NCBI RefSeq assembly: GCF_000773975.1
Contig: NZ_JRUQ01000056.1
Location: 1 to 57,238, forward strand
Direction of reading: 5' to 3'
DNA length: 57,238 nt
DNA from: Erwinia typographi
Lineage (GTDB): Bacteria; Pseudomonadota; Gammaproteobacteria; Enterobacterales; Enterobacteriaceae
Part shown: piece by piece, positions 23,305 through 32,313 of the stretch
Numbering within the stretch: position 1 is the first letter of the stretch
How the letters are laid out: each line of letters starts with the position of its first letter
Notes under the pieces: model-generated
Database searches by the model: none
The model's input: the letters and a program-made list of their open reading frames with translations, nothing else
Told to the model about the DNA's origin: nothing
Translations under genes and position numbers: made by a program

Positions 23305-23547
23305 TTAACCCTGCATCGCCGACAGTTGGCGCAGCGCGGAGATCTTGTCCGGGCGGAAGCCACTCCAGTGATCTTCTGCCGCCATCACGACGGGAACCTG
23401 GCGGTAGCCCATCGACTTCAGGGTTTCAACGGCGGCGGGTTCATGATCGAGGTTAACCAACTGGTAATTGATGCCTTGCTTATCCATCGCATTTTTTGTC
23501 GCATTGCACTGGACACAGTTGTTTTTTGTGTAAATAATAATGCGCAT
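23305..23547 (-). CDS. nrdH: glutaredoxin-like NrdH
   Basis: A small redoxin that is the electron donor to NrdEF. 80 residues, redox motif CVQC at 11-14 ([14 protein letters not shown]), and the NrdH C-terminal signature WSGFRPDKI. First gene of nrdHIEF. Confidence 0.96.
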   Translation of the reverse strand: MRIIIYTKNNCVQCNATKNAMDKQGINYQLVNLDHEPAAVETLKSMGYRQVPVVMAAEDHWSGFRPDKISALRQLSAMQG

Positions 23548-23652
23548 GATTCGTATTTACCTTGTTCGTTGATTAACGTCTCGTCTGGCACACTTTTTGC
23601 TACTTCCGGTGCCGCCATGTAACCACATGTAGTGGCTGAGTTGATAAGATAG

Positions 23653-23681
23653 ATACTAGATATAGTGGTTTGATAATGCAA
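23653..23681 (-). promoter_or_regulatory. nrdHIEF promoter candidate
   Basis: On the minus strand, TTGCAT (-35, 23681-23676) and TAGTAT (-10, 23658-23653) are separated by 17 bases. The -10 lies inside the first NrdR box, so repressor binding would block polymerase. Confidence 0.55.
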
Positions 23682-23698
23682 CCCCACAATATCCAGGC
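23653..23698 (-). promoter_or_regulatory. tandem NrdR boxes
   Basis: Two 16-base sites, CCACTATATCTAGTAT and CCTGGATATTGTGGGG (minus strand), have centres about 30 bases apart, close to three helical turns. Both resemble the NrdR consensus acaCwATATwTwGtgt, and the spacing is the usual one. NrdR represses ribonucleotide reductase operons when ATP/dATP is bound. Confidence 0.75.
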
Positions 23699-23769
23699 CT
23701 TACGAATTTTTTTTGTTGCAGGGGCAGGGAACCCTTGTCTGACGCAGGGTGCGGCAGAGTCAGAGCGGC

Positions 23770-23804
23770 AAAAAAAAATCCCCACGGCGCCAGCCGCAGG
23801 GATT
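23770..23804 (-). terminator. ygaM terminator
   Basis: The imperfect stem AATCCCTGCGGC / GCCGTGGGGATT (minus strand) is followed by eight T. Confidence 0.88.
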
Positions 23805-23824
23805 TGCAGGAAAACTAAGCGAAG

Positions 23825-24151
23825 TCAGTTACGTGATGAGGTGGTCGTTGCTATCAACGCCCCCACAAAAATACCTAATGCCGTGCCGATGCCAACGCCG
23901 TGCCACGGTTTGTCGCGCACATAAGCATCTACCTGGCCGCCAGCCTCTTTCGCTGCCTGAGTAAACCGATTATTGCCGTGCAATTTAGCGCGTGTCTCTT
24001 TCAGCAGCGCTTCCGCGCGGGAACGTGCGCCATCTACTTCATCTTTGGTTTTACTACCGTAAGATTTCAGCAGGTCGTCCAGGGTATCGGCCAACTGAGT
24101 GACGTCCTGATTGATATCAATGTCCTGATTTTTGGTGTTTCGGTTAAACAT
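23825..24151 (-). CDS. ygaM: ElaB/YgaM/YqjD-family ribosome-associated membrane protein YgaM
   Basis: A small tail-anchored inner-membrane protein. The 108 residues are a charged helical N-terminal part (TLDDLLKSYGSKTKDEVDGA) and a single C-terminal hydrophobic segment (VGIGTALGIFVGALIATT). Relatives ElaB and YqjD bind ribosomes in stationary phase. GGGGAGAG precedes the ATG. Position next to nrdH and ygaC as in E. coli. Confidence 0.9.
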   Translation of the reverse strand: MFNRNTKNQDIDINQDVTQLADTLDDLLKSYGSKTKDEVDGARSRAEALLKETRAKLHGNNRFTQAAKEAGGQVDAYVRDKPWHGVGIGTALGIFVGALIATTTSSRN

Positions 24152-24313
24152 TTATCTCTCCCCTGAAAATAAAACGTACTATTTACTATAGACCTTTATG
24201 CCAGTTTTTAGTGGCCCGGACCGAAAAGCAGGGCGTTTATGGATTATTCCGAAAGCACCCGGCGTTAACACTGTTGTAAGGTTGCAGGGTTGGCACGTTT
24301 TAGAGGAATGAGT

Positions 24314-24649
24314 ATGTATTTACGCCCTGATGAGGTTGCTCGCGTACTGGAAAGTGCGGGATTTGAAATGGATGCGGTCACCGCAAAAGCTTATGGTTAC
24401 CGCCGCGGGGAGAATTACGTCTACGTTAACCGCGAAGCGCGCATGGGCCGTACTGCTCTGGTTATACACCCTACGTTGAAAGAGAAAAGCCATAGCTTTG
24501 CTCACCCGGCCTCTGACATGAAATCCTGCGATCACTACGTGGAGTTCCCGATGTACCTCGCCGGGGAAACTCAGGATCACTACGGCATTCCTCATGGATT
24601 CAGCTCTCGCGCTGCTCTTGAACGCTACCTTATGAACATGTTCGGCTGA
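24314..24649 (+). CDS. ygaC: DUF2002 protein YgaC
   Basis: A small cytosolic protein of unknown function, Fur-regulated in E. coli. The start at 24314 gives [14 protein letters not shown], as in E. coli, with GAGGA six bases upstream; a start two codons earlier would overlap the ribosome site. The conserved block [19 protein letters not shown] is present. 111 residues (E. coli 114). Divergent from ygaM. Confidence 0.93.
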   Translation: MYLRPDEVARVLESAGFEMDAVTAKAYGYRRGENYVYVNREARMGRTALVIHPTLKEKSHSFAHPASDMKSCDHYVEFPMYLAGETQDHYGIPHGFSSRAALERYLMNMFG

Positions 24650-24910
24650 TCCTTCAGCCTGGTGAATTTTCAGCGCAGGCCGCGCTGAAAAAATACGTCC
24701 TCCCTGCCGCTACTTCCACACTCTCCCCGCCGCTAACGCTGACCGCGCGGACGTCAGATGGTGAATTCTGCTGCCAGCATCCACTGCTGCCCTTCACGAT
24801 AACCCGCTGAAAATTTGGCTTATTACGCCCGCAATTATCGGGCGTTGCTAATGAAAATCCCCCCGACTCCGCTTAGACTATTCTGACCATTTACTCAGGC
24901 AGGAAAGCTT

Positions 24911-25330
24911 ATGAAAAGGCTATTATTGGCGCTGGCCGCGGCGGGGTTACTGACCGGGTGCGCAAGCATCGTGGGCGATCAGTCCCAGGACGTAGCGATT
25001 CAGACCTGGCCGCAGGGCGTGAGGTTTGTGGTACAGGACGAAACGGGGCGGGCGGTTGCAGAGGGCATTACCCCTAAAACGGTCTCGCTGCTGAAGTCTG
25101 ACGGCTCTTATTTTGGCAAGAAGAAGTATACGCTACAGCTGGAACGCGATGGCTACGTGCCGCAGACCATTCCGCTGGAGGAGAGAGCGAACCTTTGGTA
25201 CCTCCTCGGCAACATCCCGCTGGGCGGCATTCCAGGCTGGCTGATTGTCGATCCGTTTAACGGCGGAATGTACAACATCCAGCCTGAGAGGGTGCATACC
25301 ATCATGAATCCGGTAGGCGCACGCGGGTAA
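24911..25330 (+). CDS. PEGA-like envelope lipoprotein
   Basis: 139 residues with a clear lipoprotein signal (MKRLLLALAAAGLLTGC, lipobox LTGC). The mature part resembles small lipoproteins with a PEGA-type beta domain (GRAVAEGITPKTVSLLKSDG, KKYTLQLERDGYVPQT) and then a glycine-rich hydrophobic stretch (LGGIPGWLIVDPFNGGMYN). An outer- or inner-membrane anchored protein of unknown role. AGGAAAG lies upstream of the ATG. It is monocistronic. Confidence 0.75.
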   Translation: MKRLLLALAAAGLLTGCASIVGDQSQDVAIQTWPQGVRFVVQDETGRAVAEGITPKTVSLLKSDGSYFGKKKYTLQLERDGYVPQTIPLEERANLWYLLGNIPLGGIPGWLIVDPFNGGMYNIQPERVHTIMNPVGARG

Positions 25331-25391
25331 CCCAGACGGGGACGCCAGTTTCCCCGTATAAACCGATCGCCATTCGGCGATCTTCTGGTTA

Positions 25392-25958
25392 CTACTGTGC
25401 TGTGGTGTTAACCATTGTGTGCGCTGGCGCGTTCTTCGCCAGGTATTGATGCTGGAAGATGCACATGCGAATGGTGTTGCGGTATTCGCCATTGATAAAG
25501 AACTCGTGGATCAGCTCCCCTTCGATTTCAAAGCCCAGCTTGGAATAGATGTGGATCGCTTTCGCGTTCTCTTTATCGACGATCAGATAGAGCTTATAAA
25601 GGTTGAGCACCGAGAAACCGTACTCCATCGCCAGCTTGACGGCCTTGCTTGCCAGCCCTTTGCCCTGATGGGGTGGGGCGATAATGATCTGAAACTCCGC
25701 ACGTCGATGAATATGGTTAATTTCAACCAGTTCGACCAGCCCCGCCTTATCCCCCTCATGCTCAACGACAAACCGCCGCTCGCTCTGATCGTGAATGTGT
25801 TTATCATACAGGTCCGAAAGCTCCACGAAGGCTTCATACGGCTCTTCGAACCAGTAGCGCATCACGCTGGCGTTGTTATCAAGCTGGTGGACAAAGCGTA
25901 AGTCTTCGCGCTCAAGCGGGCGAAGTTTCAGGCCGTCTCCGGCTGGCATGGCAGACAT
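25392..25958 (-). CDS. speG: spermidine N1-acetyltransferase SpeG
   Basis: A GNAT enzyme that acetylates spermidine with acetyl-CoA to avoid polyamine toxicity. From the chosen ATG at 25958 (AAAGGA seven bases upstream) the protein has 188 residues and the near-invariant SpeG core ([20 protein letters not shown]; acetyl-CoA loop [19 protein letters not shown]-terminal [16 protein letters not shown]). The longer frame adds 24 residues with no family similarity. Confidence 0.95.
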   Translation of the reverse strand: MSAMPAGDGLKLRPLEREDLRFVHQLDNNASVMRYWFEEPYEAFVELSDLYDKHIHDQSERRFVVEHEGDKAGLVELVEINHIHRRAEFQIIIAPPHQGKGLASKAVKLAMEYGFSVLNLYKLYLIVDKENAKAIHIYSKLGFEIEGELIHEFFINGEYRNTIRMCIFQHQYLAKNAPAHTMVNTTAQ

Positions 25959-26043
25959 AAAAATTCCTTTAGCAGAGGCAACATTGCCACGGAAATTATA
26001 CGTCTGAAGCGCGGGAAAGGCACGGCACAACGGCAGAAACGGT

Positions 26044-26073
26044 AACGCCAGCGCGGTTTAAGACGCTGGCGTT
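26044..26073 (-). terminator. hairpin after tsx
   Basis: The stem AACGCCAGCG / CGCTGGCGTT lies 18 bases after the tsx stop. A T-run is lacking, so termination is likely but not certain. Confidence 0.5.
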
Positions 26074-26090
26074 TAAGAATCGTTAAGGCA

Positions 26091-26957
26091 TCAGAAGTTG
26101 TAACCGACGACCAGGTAGTAACCCCAGCCGGTGGATTTCACTTCAAACTGGCCGTTGCCGAAGTTCAGCTCCTGGCCATCTGCCCACTGCCCGCCGTTGT
26201 GGAAATAACGCGCCACAAGCGAGTAGTGCCAGTGATCGTAGCCCAGCGAAAGAATATGGCTGGAGGCGATGGAGTTGCTGGTACGGGACGGACCAGTCTC
26301 ATCGCGCAGGTCGGAGCCCCAGTCAAAGTTGGTGAAGCCCACATAGCCCAGGTTACCGCCCCACAGGGTCGTAATCGGCACGAAATATTTCACCTTGAAG
26401 CGGTAGCCATCCCAGCTGTTTTCGTTCGCCGCACCATAGTTTTCCCACTGATATTTGGCGTAGACGTTCAGCGACAGACCGATGTCGGAATGGGTGTCGA
26501 TATCGGTACCCAGCCCCATATACCAGGTGTTCTGGCGATTAGCGCTGTTGTGGCCCATATCGTAGATATAGTTGTTAGCGAAGTACCACTCTTTAAACGG
26601 ACCGAAGCTCAGATCGGTGTTGGTCAGCTTGTCGATGGAGAAACGCGGTTCGATCTCCATAAACAGCGGAGAGCCGTGATCGAAGATACCGTTGGCGTTG
26701 GAGTTGCCCACGCCGAAAAAGTTGGTGGCATCAATGTAGCCGTAGAAATCGAACCAGTCCTTTTTGGCAAAGGCTTCGTATTCCAGATAAACGTCATTGT
26801 TAAATTGTGGCCCGAAACGAGTGTGGTAGCTTCCCACCACGTTGACGCTCTGATGCCACCAGTCCGAAACGTAGGTCGGTGATTCGGTAGCAGCAGTCGA
26901 AGAGGCACTATAAGAGAGCGCGGCAAGCGCGCCAGCTATCAGAATTTTATATTTCAT
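26091..26957 (-). CDS. tsx: nucleoside-specific outer-membrane channel Tsx
   Basis: A 12-stranded beta-barrel that passes nucleosides and is used by some phages and colicins. Signal peptide 1-22 (cleaved near SSTA-ATES). The mature protein is close to E. coli Tsx: [40 protein letters not shown], and a terminal Phe (YYLVVGYNF) as required for barrel assembly. 288 residues against 294; the external loop after DWGSDL is shorter, which could affect phage binding. Confidence 0.95.
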   Translation of the reverse strand: MKYKILIAGALAALSYSASSTAATESPTYVSDWWHQSVNVVGSYHTRFGPQFNNDVYLEYEAFAKKDWFDFYGYIDATNFFGVGNSNANGIFDHGSPLFMEIEPRFSIDKLTNTDLSFGPFKEWYFANNYIYDMGHNSANRQNTWYMGLGTDIDTHSDIGLSLNVYAKYQWENYGAANENSWDGYRFKVKYFVPITTLWGGNLGYVGFTNFDWGSDLRDETGPSRTSNSIASSHILSLGYDHWHYSLVARYFHNGGQWADGQELNFGNGQFEVKSTGWGYYLVVGYNF

Positions 26958-27159
26958 TATATTACCACAGGCTTAATGACCATTTTCTACAGCCACTGCG
27001 ATGGTCTTGTTAAGTCGTCAACAGAAGAGAGAAGGGTGGCTGTTTTCACAGCAAAAAACACCCGCGTCGAATGCTGCGGCAGTGTGCCGCTATCCGCGCT
27101 TAAGGAAATAGAGATTGCTCACACTTGTCAAACCTTGTTTCATTTCACTTTAATTAAAG

Positions 27160-27175
27160 TGTGATGCAAGTCACA
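27160..27175 (-). promoter_or_regulatory. CRP site upstream of tsx
   Basis: TGTGATGCAAGTCACA is an essentially ideal CRP half-site pair (TGTGA-N6-TCACA), about 200 bases before the tsx ATG. E. coli tsx is activated by CRP and controlled by CytR/DeoR, so this fits. The rest of the 530-base gap (26958-27490) shows no gene. Confidence 0.75.
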
Positions 27176-27440
27176 AATATATCTGACCCGTTGGTCAGGG
27201 ACACCATCAGGCAGCGCGTAGCAATTTTCTGACAAAGGGAATCGTTTGCTTGCGCAGAAACGAGAGATTAGCCGCAGCGCAGGCAAGAATTTACTGGAAA
27301 AACGGTTTCAACGGCGAGGAAGTGTAATAAGCAAGGCTTATGGATAGGAGGGGTTTTTACCCTGCACCTGAAAAGCTAAGTCATGCAGCAATGTTCCATC
27401 GTACGGCAGATTGCTGTTGGCTTTGAGCGGGGCGGTCATA

Positions 27441-27474
27441 AACAAGAAAGGCCGCTTTTGCGGCCTTTCTTGTT
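27441..27474 (-). terminator. strong terminator of the repeat-protein gene
   Basis: A perfect 15-bp stem (AACAAGAAAGGCCGC / GCGGCCTTTCTTGTT) with a TTTT loop. It lies 17 bases after the stop at 27491. Confidence 0.9.
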
Positions 27475-27490
27475 TACCAGTAAGCTGAAC

Positions 27491-27844
27491 TTATTCGGTT
27501 ACTTTCTTTTTAAGCTCGCTGGCGCCTTCTTTGGTCTTGTTCCATCCTTTCTGAGTGCCTTCTTTAGTCGCATCCCACCCTTTCTCGGTCCCTTCTTTGG
27601 CTTTATGCCAGGTCTTTTGCGTGCCTTCGCTTGCTTTACTGGTCAGATTATCGCTTTTACCTTCGGCAGCATGTTTGGATTTGAGCTTCAGCTCTTCACC
27701 CTTGTCTTGCGCCTGATGGAGCTTTTCTTTCGCAGTGTTTGCCCCTTGATTGGCCGTCGCGACGGTTTCATCAGTTGCGTGAGTGGCGGCAAAAACAGGA
27801 GAAGCGAGCAGGAGAGCGGATAATGCCAGAATCGTAGATTTCAT
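27491..27844 (-). CDS. small periplasmic helical repeat protein
   Basis: 117 residues from the ATG at 27844 (GAGGAAATT upstream). A signal peptide ends near VFA-ATHA. The mature protein is all charged and helical. Its C-terminal half repeats an 11-residue unit about three times (SEGTQKTWHKA, KEGTEKGWDAT, KEGTQKGWNKT), as in LEA- or apolipophorin-like amphipathic helices. No enzymatic motif. A stress or envelope-surface role is a guess. Confidence 0.7.
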   Translation of the reverse strand: MKSTILALSALLLASPVFAATHATDETVATANQGANTAKEKLHQAQDKGEELKLKSKHAAEGKSDNLTSKASEGTQKTWHKAKEGTEKGWDATKEGTQKGWNKTKEGASELKKKVTE

Positions 27845-28312
27845 AATTTCCTCAACAAATGTTATCAATTTTATCTATGTAATGAAAAGGATACGCTCAG
27901 TAACCTATGGTTTTTAAATAAACCACAAAGATATCATGATGAATTTTAGACAAAGTGGCAGATTTTGTTTTGCCAAAAGCTTCAAAAACTCTAAATAACT
28001 TTGTTACTAAAATTTTTCAGAGGCTGTTTTTTGTGGGAAATGTGATGATTATCATTGCGTTAGTTGCTTTTTGTGGTGAGATTTACTCAATGTTGCCGGT
28101 AATCCGAAAGTGCACACCGGTCATCTGGTGGCATAAAAAATGGCCAGAATCGATTGCGGGTGAATGATTTCTTATGCAGTGCAGCGTGGCAAATCTGGCT
28201 CTTCGCCGCTTTGCGCCGCTGAAGGCCGGTTTGTCAGAGAATAACGTTTTGACCGTAATTGAGGTTTACATGTAAAATAAGTCATTGAGTCGGATCTCAG
28301 GTAAACCCTGTC
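27845..28312. other. AT-rich gap without a supportable gene
   Basis: About 470 bases between the repeat-protein gene and the GlxA-type regulator. The only open stretch is a GTG-started frame of 70 codons without a ribosome site. I see no convincing gene. Confidence 0.4.
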
Positions 28313-29260
28313 ATGCATCGTATTGGATTCTTTGTTTGTAGCGGCCATGAGGCGCTTGATCTTGCCGGCCCACTCGCTGCCTTTGTTCATGTCGCTACCG
28401 TTGCCGGACAGAGTCCGTACGAGCTGAGCGTCATCTCGCGGTTCGGTGGCTCGATCCCCGGCAATGCGGGGTTGGCGATCGAGACAAAGCCGTTTGACGC
28501 AGAGAGCTTTGACACCGTCATATTTATCGGCGGGGATATCAACACCATGCAATCTCCTGAGAACATTGAGGCAGCCAGGCACCTGGCCGCCAGCGCCTCG
28601 CGGATAGCCAGCGTATGTACCGGGGCGTTTTTGCTGGCCGAAACCGGCTTGCTGGACGGGCGTCGGGCCACCACTCACTGGCATTATGCTGCCCGGCTAC
28701 AGTCCTGCTTTCCGCACATCAGGGTCGAAGCTGACAGTATTTTTATCGCCGACGGGCCCATCTGGACATCGGCGGGCATTGCCGCCGGAATAGATTTATC
28801 GCTCGCTATGCTTGAAAAAGATTTGAGCGCTGAAATTACCCACGCTATAGCCAGACACCTGGTTGTTCCCTGGCGTCGGCCAGGCGGGCAGTCTCAGTTT
28901 TCCGCTATGTCACAAATGGAGCCGGAGTCGGACCGTATTCGTATGGCGCTGAATTTCGCCAGAGAACATCTGGATGAAACGCTGCCGGTAGAACGGCTTG
29001 CTGAGGCCGCAAGGTTAAGCCCGAGGCAGTTCGGCCGGGTGTTTCGCCGTGAAACGGGCGAAACACCGGCTAAAGCTGTCGAACGCCTGCGCGTTGAGGC
29101 GGCACGATTACGATTGCAGGAGGGGAGCGAACCCATCGAACAAATCGCCCTGGCCGTGGGCTTTACCGATCCTGAGCGTATGCGTCGTGCTTTTATCAAG
29201 CTTCTTGGGCACCCGCCTCAATCAGTAAGAAGAGCAGACCGAAGGGACAGCGAGCGCTGA
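28313..29260 (+). CDS. GlxA-type transcriptional regulator (DJ-1/PfpI domain plus AraC HTH)
   Basis: 315 residues. Residues 1-170 are a class I glutamine amidotransferase-like (DJ-1/PfpI) sensor domain, with the nucleophile-elbow segment SVCTGAFLLAETGLLDG. Residues 215-305 are a double helix-turn-helix AraC domain (LPVERLAEAARLSPRQFGRVF; IEQIALAVGFTDPERMRRAF). Such regulators activate catabolic or stress genes. It ends 13 bases from the convergent NTF2-fold gene, so the leftward gene set is its probable target. The Shine-Dalgarno is weak. Confidence 0.88.
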   Translation: MHRIGFFVCSGHEALDLAGPLAAFVHVATVAGQSPYELSVISRFGGSIPGNAGLAIETKPFDAESFDTVIFIGGDINTMQSPENIEAARHLAASASRIASVCTGAFLLAETGLLDGRRATTHWHYAARLQSCFPHIRVEADSIFIADGPIWTSAGIAAGIDLSLAMLEKDLSAEITHAIARHLVVPWRRPGGQSQFSAMSQMEPESDRIRMALNFAREHLDETLPVERLAEAARLSPRQFGRVFRRETGETPAKAVERLRVEAARLRLQEGSEPIEQIALAVGFTDPERMRRAFIKLLGHPPQSVRRADRRDSER

Positions 29261-29273
29261 TCTCTGGTAACTA

Positions 29274-29738
29274 TCAGGGACCATTAGCGCTCCACATGTC
29301 GCGATGCAGTTTCCATCTGCCATTCTGCTTAAGGAAAACGAGCGTCTGCTTGCCGCGTGCGACAAGCTTGCCCTGATAGTCACGAATTTCATCGTTCGAA
29401 ATTTCCGTCATCATCAGCTCATTACCATAGAATTCGAAATGACTAAAACTTACTGAGCCTGGCGCCGCTTTTCCCCTGATATTTTTAAAATAGGCGGAGA
29501 TGGCTTTTCGCCCCACAACACGTTCTTCACCAGGCGGCAGTAACATGCCGTCATCGGTGTAGAAGCTACTGATAGCTTCATCATCGCCCCGGGCATAAGC
29601 CTCCGCCCAGCGAGCGTTTTCCGCTTTTATTGCCGTTTCGGCTCTGGTTTGCGCTCCGCCAGCGATGGCAAGCGCAGGAACAGTAAGGAGCGTGGCGCAG
29701 GAGGCGAGAAGTGCGCAACGTAACGTTAAACGTGACAT
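29274..29738 (-). CDS. exported SnoaL/DUF4440 (NTF2-fold) protein
   Basis: 154 residues from the ATG at 29738 (AGGA seven bases upstream). A signal peptide covers about 1-26 (LLTVPALAIAGGA). Then comes an NTF2-like cone: ENARWAEAYARGDDEAISSFYTDDGMLLPP and GRWKLHRDMWSANGP (broken here at EAYARGDDEAIS), typical of the SgcJ/DUF4440 group. It probably binds or transforms a small molecule in the periplasm; no catalytic residues can be named. Last gene of the SDR/PfpI/NTF2 set. Confidence 0.8.
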   Translation of the reverse strand: MSRLTLRCALLASCATLLTVPALAIAGGAQTRAETAIKAENARWAEAYARGDDEAISSFYTDDGMLLPPGEERVVGRKAISAYFKNIRGKAAPGSVSFSHFEFYGNELMMTEISNDEIRDYQGKLVARGKQTLVFLKQNGRWKLHRDMWSANGP

Positions 29739-29848
29739 CTGATGATCCTGTTTAGTTAACATCCACCCGGCTTCGATTGGTTGATGCAATGACGGATTGA
29801 GTTATGGCCAGGCCCGACGGTAGCCCCGGACCTGCCAGTCGTTGATGG

Positions 29849-30706
29849 CTATTTTATGCCGGGAATGTGTGCAAGCCCTTTGGTTGCGCCGGGCAATACT
29901 TTCTCAACCATTGCGAGCACTTCTGGCGGTGCGCTTCGTGGATGACCCGAATGGAAAGGGGGAGCGGGATCATATTCGATGACAAGCTGGGTGAATTCGG
30001 CACTCTGCTTGCCTTTCAACTTCCCGGCAACACGCAGCGCGAAATCAATCCCTGAGGTTACGCCTCCGCCGCTCATAAACCTGCCGTTGTCATCCTCAAC
30101 AAAACGATCCGTCACCGGAATAGCGCCGTACTTAGCCAGATTATTGACGAAGGCCCAGTGACAGGCACTCCTCTTGCCCTTGAGCACGCCTGCGGCTGCC
30201 AGCGAGAGCGATCCCGTACAGACCGAGGTAATATATTTGGCGCTTTCAGCCAGTCGGCGTATCTGTGCCAGGAACTCTGGGTGCATGGCTTCAGTCATGT
30301 CCGAGCCACCAGGTACCATGATTAAGTCAGTCTCGCGGATATCCGCCAGCCGCTCGGTATGGCCGTACTTGACACCAAACTCCAGAGTGACGGTTCCCCC
30401 ATTGAGACTGGCATAGCGAACGTTTGTATTCGGCAGGCGGTGAAAAACCTCACTGGGACCGGCGAAGTCCAATAGCGTCCCCCCGTTGTAAACAGCAAAA
30501 ACAATGTTGAGCGGTTCGCTGGCGAGTTGTTTCGTCGTACCGTCGACCTTCTGCGCGAAGGCCGGGGTAGCGCCGCCCAGCATAATCCCACTGCCCAGTA
30601 TCGCGCCAAGCGTGGCAAAGCTTCCTAACCGGAGAACATCGCGGCGTGAATGGCCCCGGTTACTTAGCTGCTCGCCAGAACCGTTATTTTCAATCTCATT
30701 TGTCAT
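29849..30706 (-). CDS. Tat-exported DJ-1/PfpI family protein
   Basis: 285 residues. The N-terminus has a twin-arginine signal (HSRRDVLRLGS, then a hydrophobic stretch to ATPAFA), so a folded, possibly cofactor-bearing protein is exported. The mature domain is DJ-1/PfpI with MVPGGSDMTEAM and the nucleophile elbow SVCTGSLSLAAAGVLKG. It is related to the sensor domain of the neighbouring regulator, which suggests that they handle the same ligand. It follows the SDR gene by 24 bases. Confidence 0.82.
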   Translation of the reverse strand: MTNEIENNGSGEQLSNRGHSRRDVLRLGSFATLGAILGSGIMLGGATPAFAQKVDGTTKQLASEPLNIVFAVYNGGTLLDFAGPSEVFHRLPNTNVRYASLNGGTVTLEFGVKYGHTERLADIRETDLIMVPGGSDMTEAMHPEFLAQIRRLAESAKYITSVCTGSLSLAAAGVLKGKRSACHWAFVNNLAKYGAIPVTDRFVEDDNGRFMSGGGVTSGIDFALRVAGKLKGKQSAEFTQLVIEYDPAPPFHSGHPRSAPPEVLAMVEKVLPGATKGLAHIPGIK

Positions 30707-30730
30707 CGTCTTTTTTCCCAGTGCTGAGGC

Positions 30731-31477
30731 TCAAAGTTGTGAAGCGCCGCCATCGACGACAAGTTCAGTGCCGACAACGTAGGAGGATTCATCGCTGGCA
30801 AGATAGAGTGCCGCGTAGGCTATGTCCTCGGCTTTGCCCATGTATCCCACCGGGACGAATTTGGCGAACTCATTCTTGAAGTGGCGAGCCTCCTCACTGG
30901 ATTGGTGCAGCTTGTTGTGCAGGGGCGTGTCTATTCCTCCGGGAGCGATAGCGTTAAAGCGAATCTGGCGATCCAGGAATTCGTAAGACCAACTGCGGGC
31001 CAGAGAGCGCAGCGCCGCTTTAGCCGCTGCGGTTAACGAGATATTATGCTGGCCGGTCTGCGCGACAAATGAAGTGTTCATAATGAATGACGCGCCCTTG
31101 CGTAACTGCGGCAACATTGACTGGAGCGTGAATACCGTTCCCTTAACGTTGATATCCATAATGTCAGCAAAAAGTTTGTCATTGATGTCGCTGATTGGGG
31201 ATCGTGCCGCCAGCCCGGCGTTGGCAAAGACAATATCCAGTCCACCGAACTTCTCTTTTATTACTGCCGCGATTGCATTCATCTCTTCAAGTGAGCGAAC
31301 GTCGCCCTTCAGAATGAGCGCATCCTCGCCCAGCTCAGCTCTGACTCGCTCAAATACGGCATCATCGCGGCCAGTAACCGCGACCTTTGCTCCTTCGGCA
31401 ATAAACAGCTTTGCCGTTGCCAGGCCGATACCGCTGGTACCGCCGGTGATGAGTGCCGTTTTATTCTTCAGTCTCAT
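30731..31477 (-). CDS. short-chain dehydrogenase/reductase
   Basis: A classical SDR of 248 residues: the dinucleotide motif TGGTSGIG at 11-18, NAG at about 87-90, and a C-terminal VVGTELVVDGGAS. In the catalytic region the usual YxxxK Tyr is not obvious: the segment reads TGQHNISLTAAAKAALRSL where SAYSASKAAL would be expected, so Tyr appears replaced by Thr while Lys is kept. Ser is present in NTSF. First gene of a three-gene leftward set. GAGGAA precedes the ATG. Confidence 0.85.
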   Translation of the reverse strand: MRLKNKTALITGGTSGIGLATAKLFIAEGAKVAVTGRDDAVFERVRAELGEDALILKGDVRSLEEMNAIAAVIKEKFGGLDIVFANAGLAARSPISDINDKLFADIMDINVKGTVFTLQSMLPQLRKGASFIMNTSFVAQTGQHNISLTAAAKAALRSLARSWSYEFLDRQIRFNAIAPGGIDTPLHNKLHQSSEEARHFKNEFAKFVPVGYMGKAEDIAYAALYLASDESSYVVGTELVVDGGASQL

Positions 31478-31906
31478 TTTCTGTTCCTCTGGCCGATTGG
31501 GTGTGATTTGGCTGTAGCGACGGTGCGCAATCGCCAGCGGCGACGCTGCCTTAGCTCAACCTTTCGGCCCATTCTGAAACTGACGGCTCATGGCGTAAAG
31601 GTCGTATATCCCTTAAAAAGAGACGTTGAGGGCCGGGAGGGGATCACCTGTCCTGAAGATGAGGGGCACGTATTGGTTTAGAAGGGGGGGGGGGCAATAC
31701 AGAGATGTATTTTTCAATTTGGGTTGCAGGAGATATGGATTATTTAACATTTTCCTTACGGAGAAAATTTTTCGCCTGGTCGGACACTATTTGAAGGAAA
31801 CCTACAGAGGTTAATCCCCATCGGGCTGGTTTGAAATCGTAGCGGTAAAGGTCATTGAACATGTTTTGAAAAAAAATGGGTCTGGCTGGAGTGTAATACC
31901 ATAATG
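31478..31906. other. gap with an 11-base G tract
   Basis: No supportable gene. A run of 11 G lies at 31684-31694. A 19-codon frame starting MDYLTFSLRR (near 31735) has AGGAGAT before its ATG but resembles nothing known to me. Confidence 0.4.
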
Positions 31907-31934
31907 ATTAAAGGGCCGCTATCAGCCCTTTAAT
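31907..31934 (-). terminator. terminator of the YegP-like gene
   Basis: A perfect 10-bp stem ATTAAAGGGC / GCCCTTTAAT just after the stop at 31947. Confidence 0.75.
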
Positions 31935-31946
31935 TATGCCGCGGCG

Positions 31947-32135
31947 TTAAGTCTCATCACGGACATCAACCGTGCTGCCATTCTGCTGCACCGATCTTAT
32001 CCCTGTTTGCGCTCCCTGCTTGGTTAAGTACATTTCACTGGTAGCAATGGTTTCGCCATTGCTTGCTTTCAGGACGAAATAAAATTTCTGATCCTGCACC
32101 GATTTTATGCTTTTTTTCAGAAGGTAATAACCCAT
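31947..32135 (-). CDS. YegP/DUF1508 family protein
   Basis: 62 residues from the ATG at 32135 (AGGAGAT five bases upstream). It is a single DUF1508 repeat: KFYFVLKASNGETIATSEMY, then the TKQGAQTGIRSVQ segment (normally SKxxAxxGIxSV). YegP itself has two such repeats. Function unknown; often stress-linked. Confidence 0.85.
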   Translation of the reverse strand: MGYYLLKKSIKSVQDQKFYFVLKASNGETIATSEMYLTKQGAQTGIRSVQQNGSTVDVRDET

Positions 32136-32313
32136 GAGATATCTCCTTATCGAATCCCGGTGCCTCATGCTCCGGTCGCTTAAATATCCATCAATGATGT
32201 TTATTAATCAATAAAATTGCCTAATCATTTTGCAGGAATAGGTTATCGCTCATTTTTTTCGCAAGGCTGGAAGATCCCTAAAACCCCGCATGGGTTATGC
32301 AGGGGAGCGACCC

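Noticed and set aside
27955..28167. A 70-codon plus-strand frame with a hydrophobic middle
   Set aside because: It starts at GTG without a ribosome site, lies in AT-rich spacer and resembles no family.
28172..28684. A 170-codon minus-strand frame opposite the GlxA-type regulator
   Set aside because: It is the antisense shadow of a clear AraC/PfpI gene; composition is low-complexity and no start signal is present.
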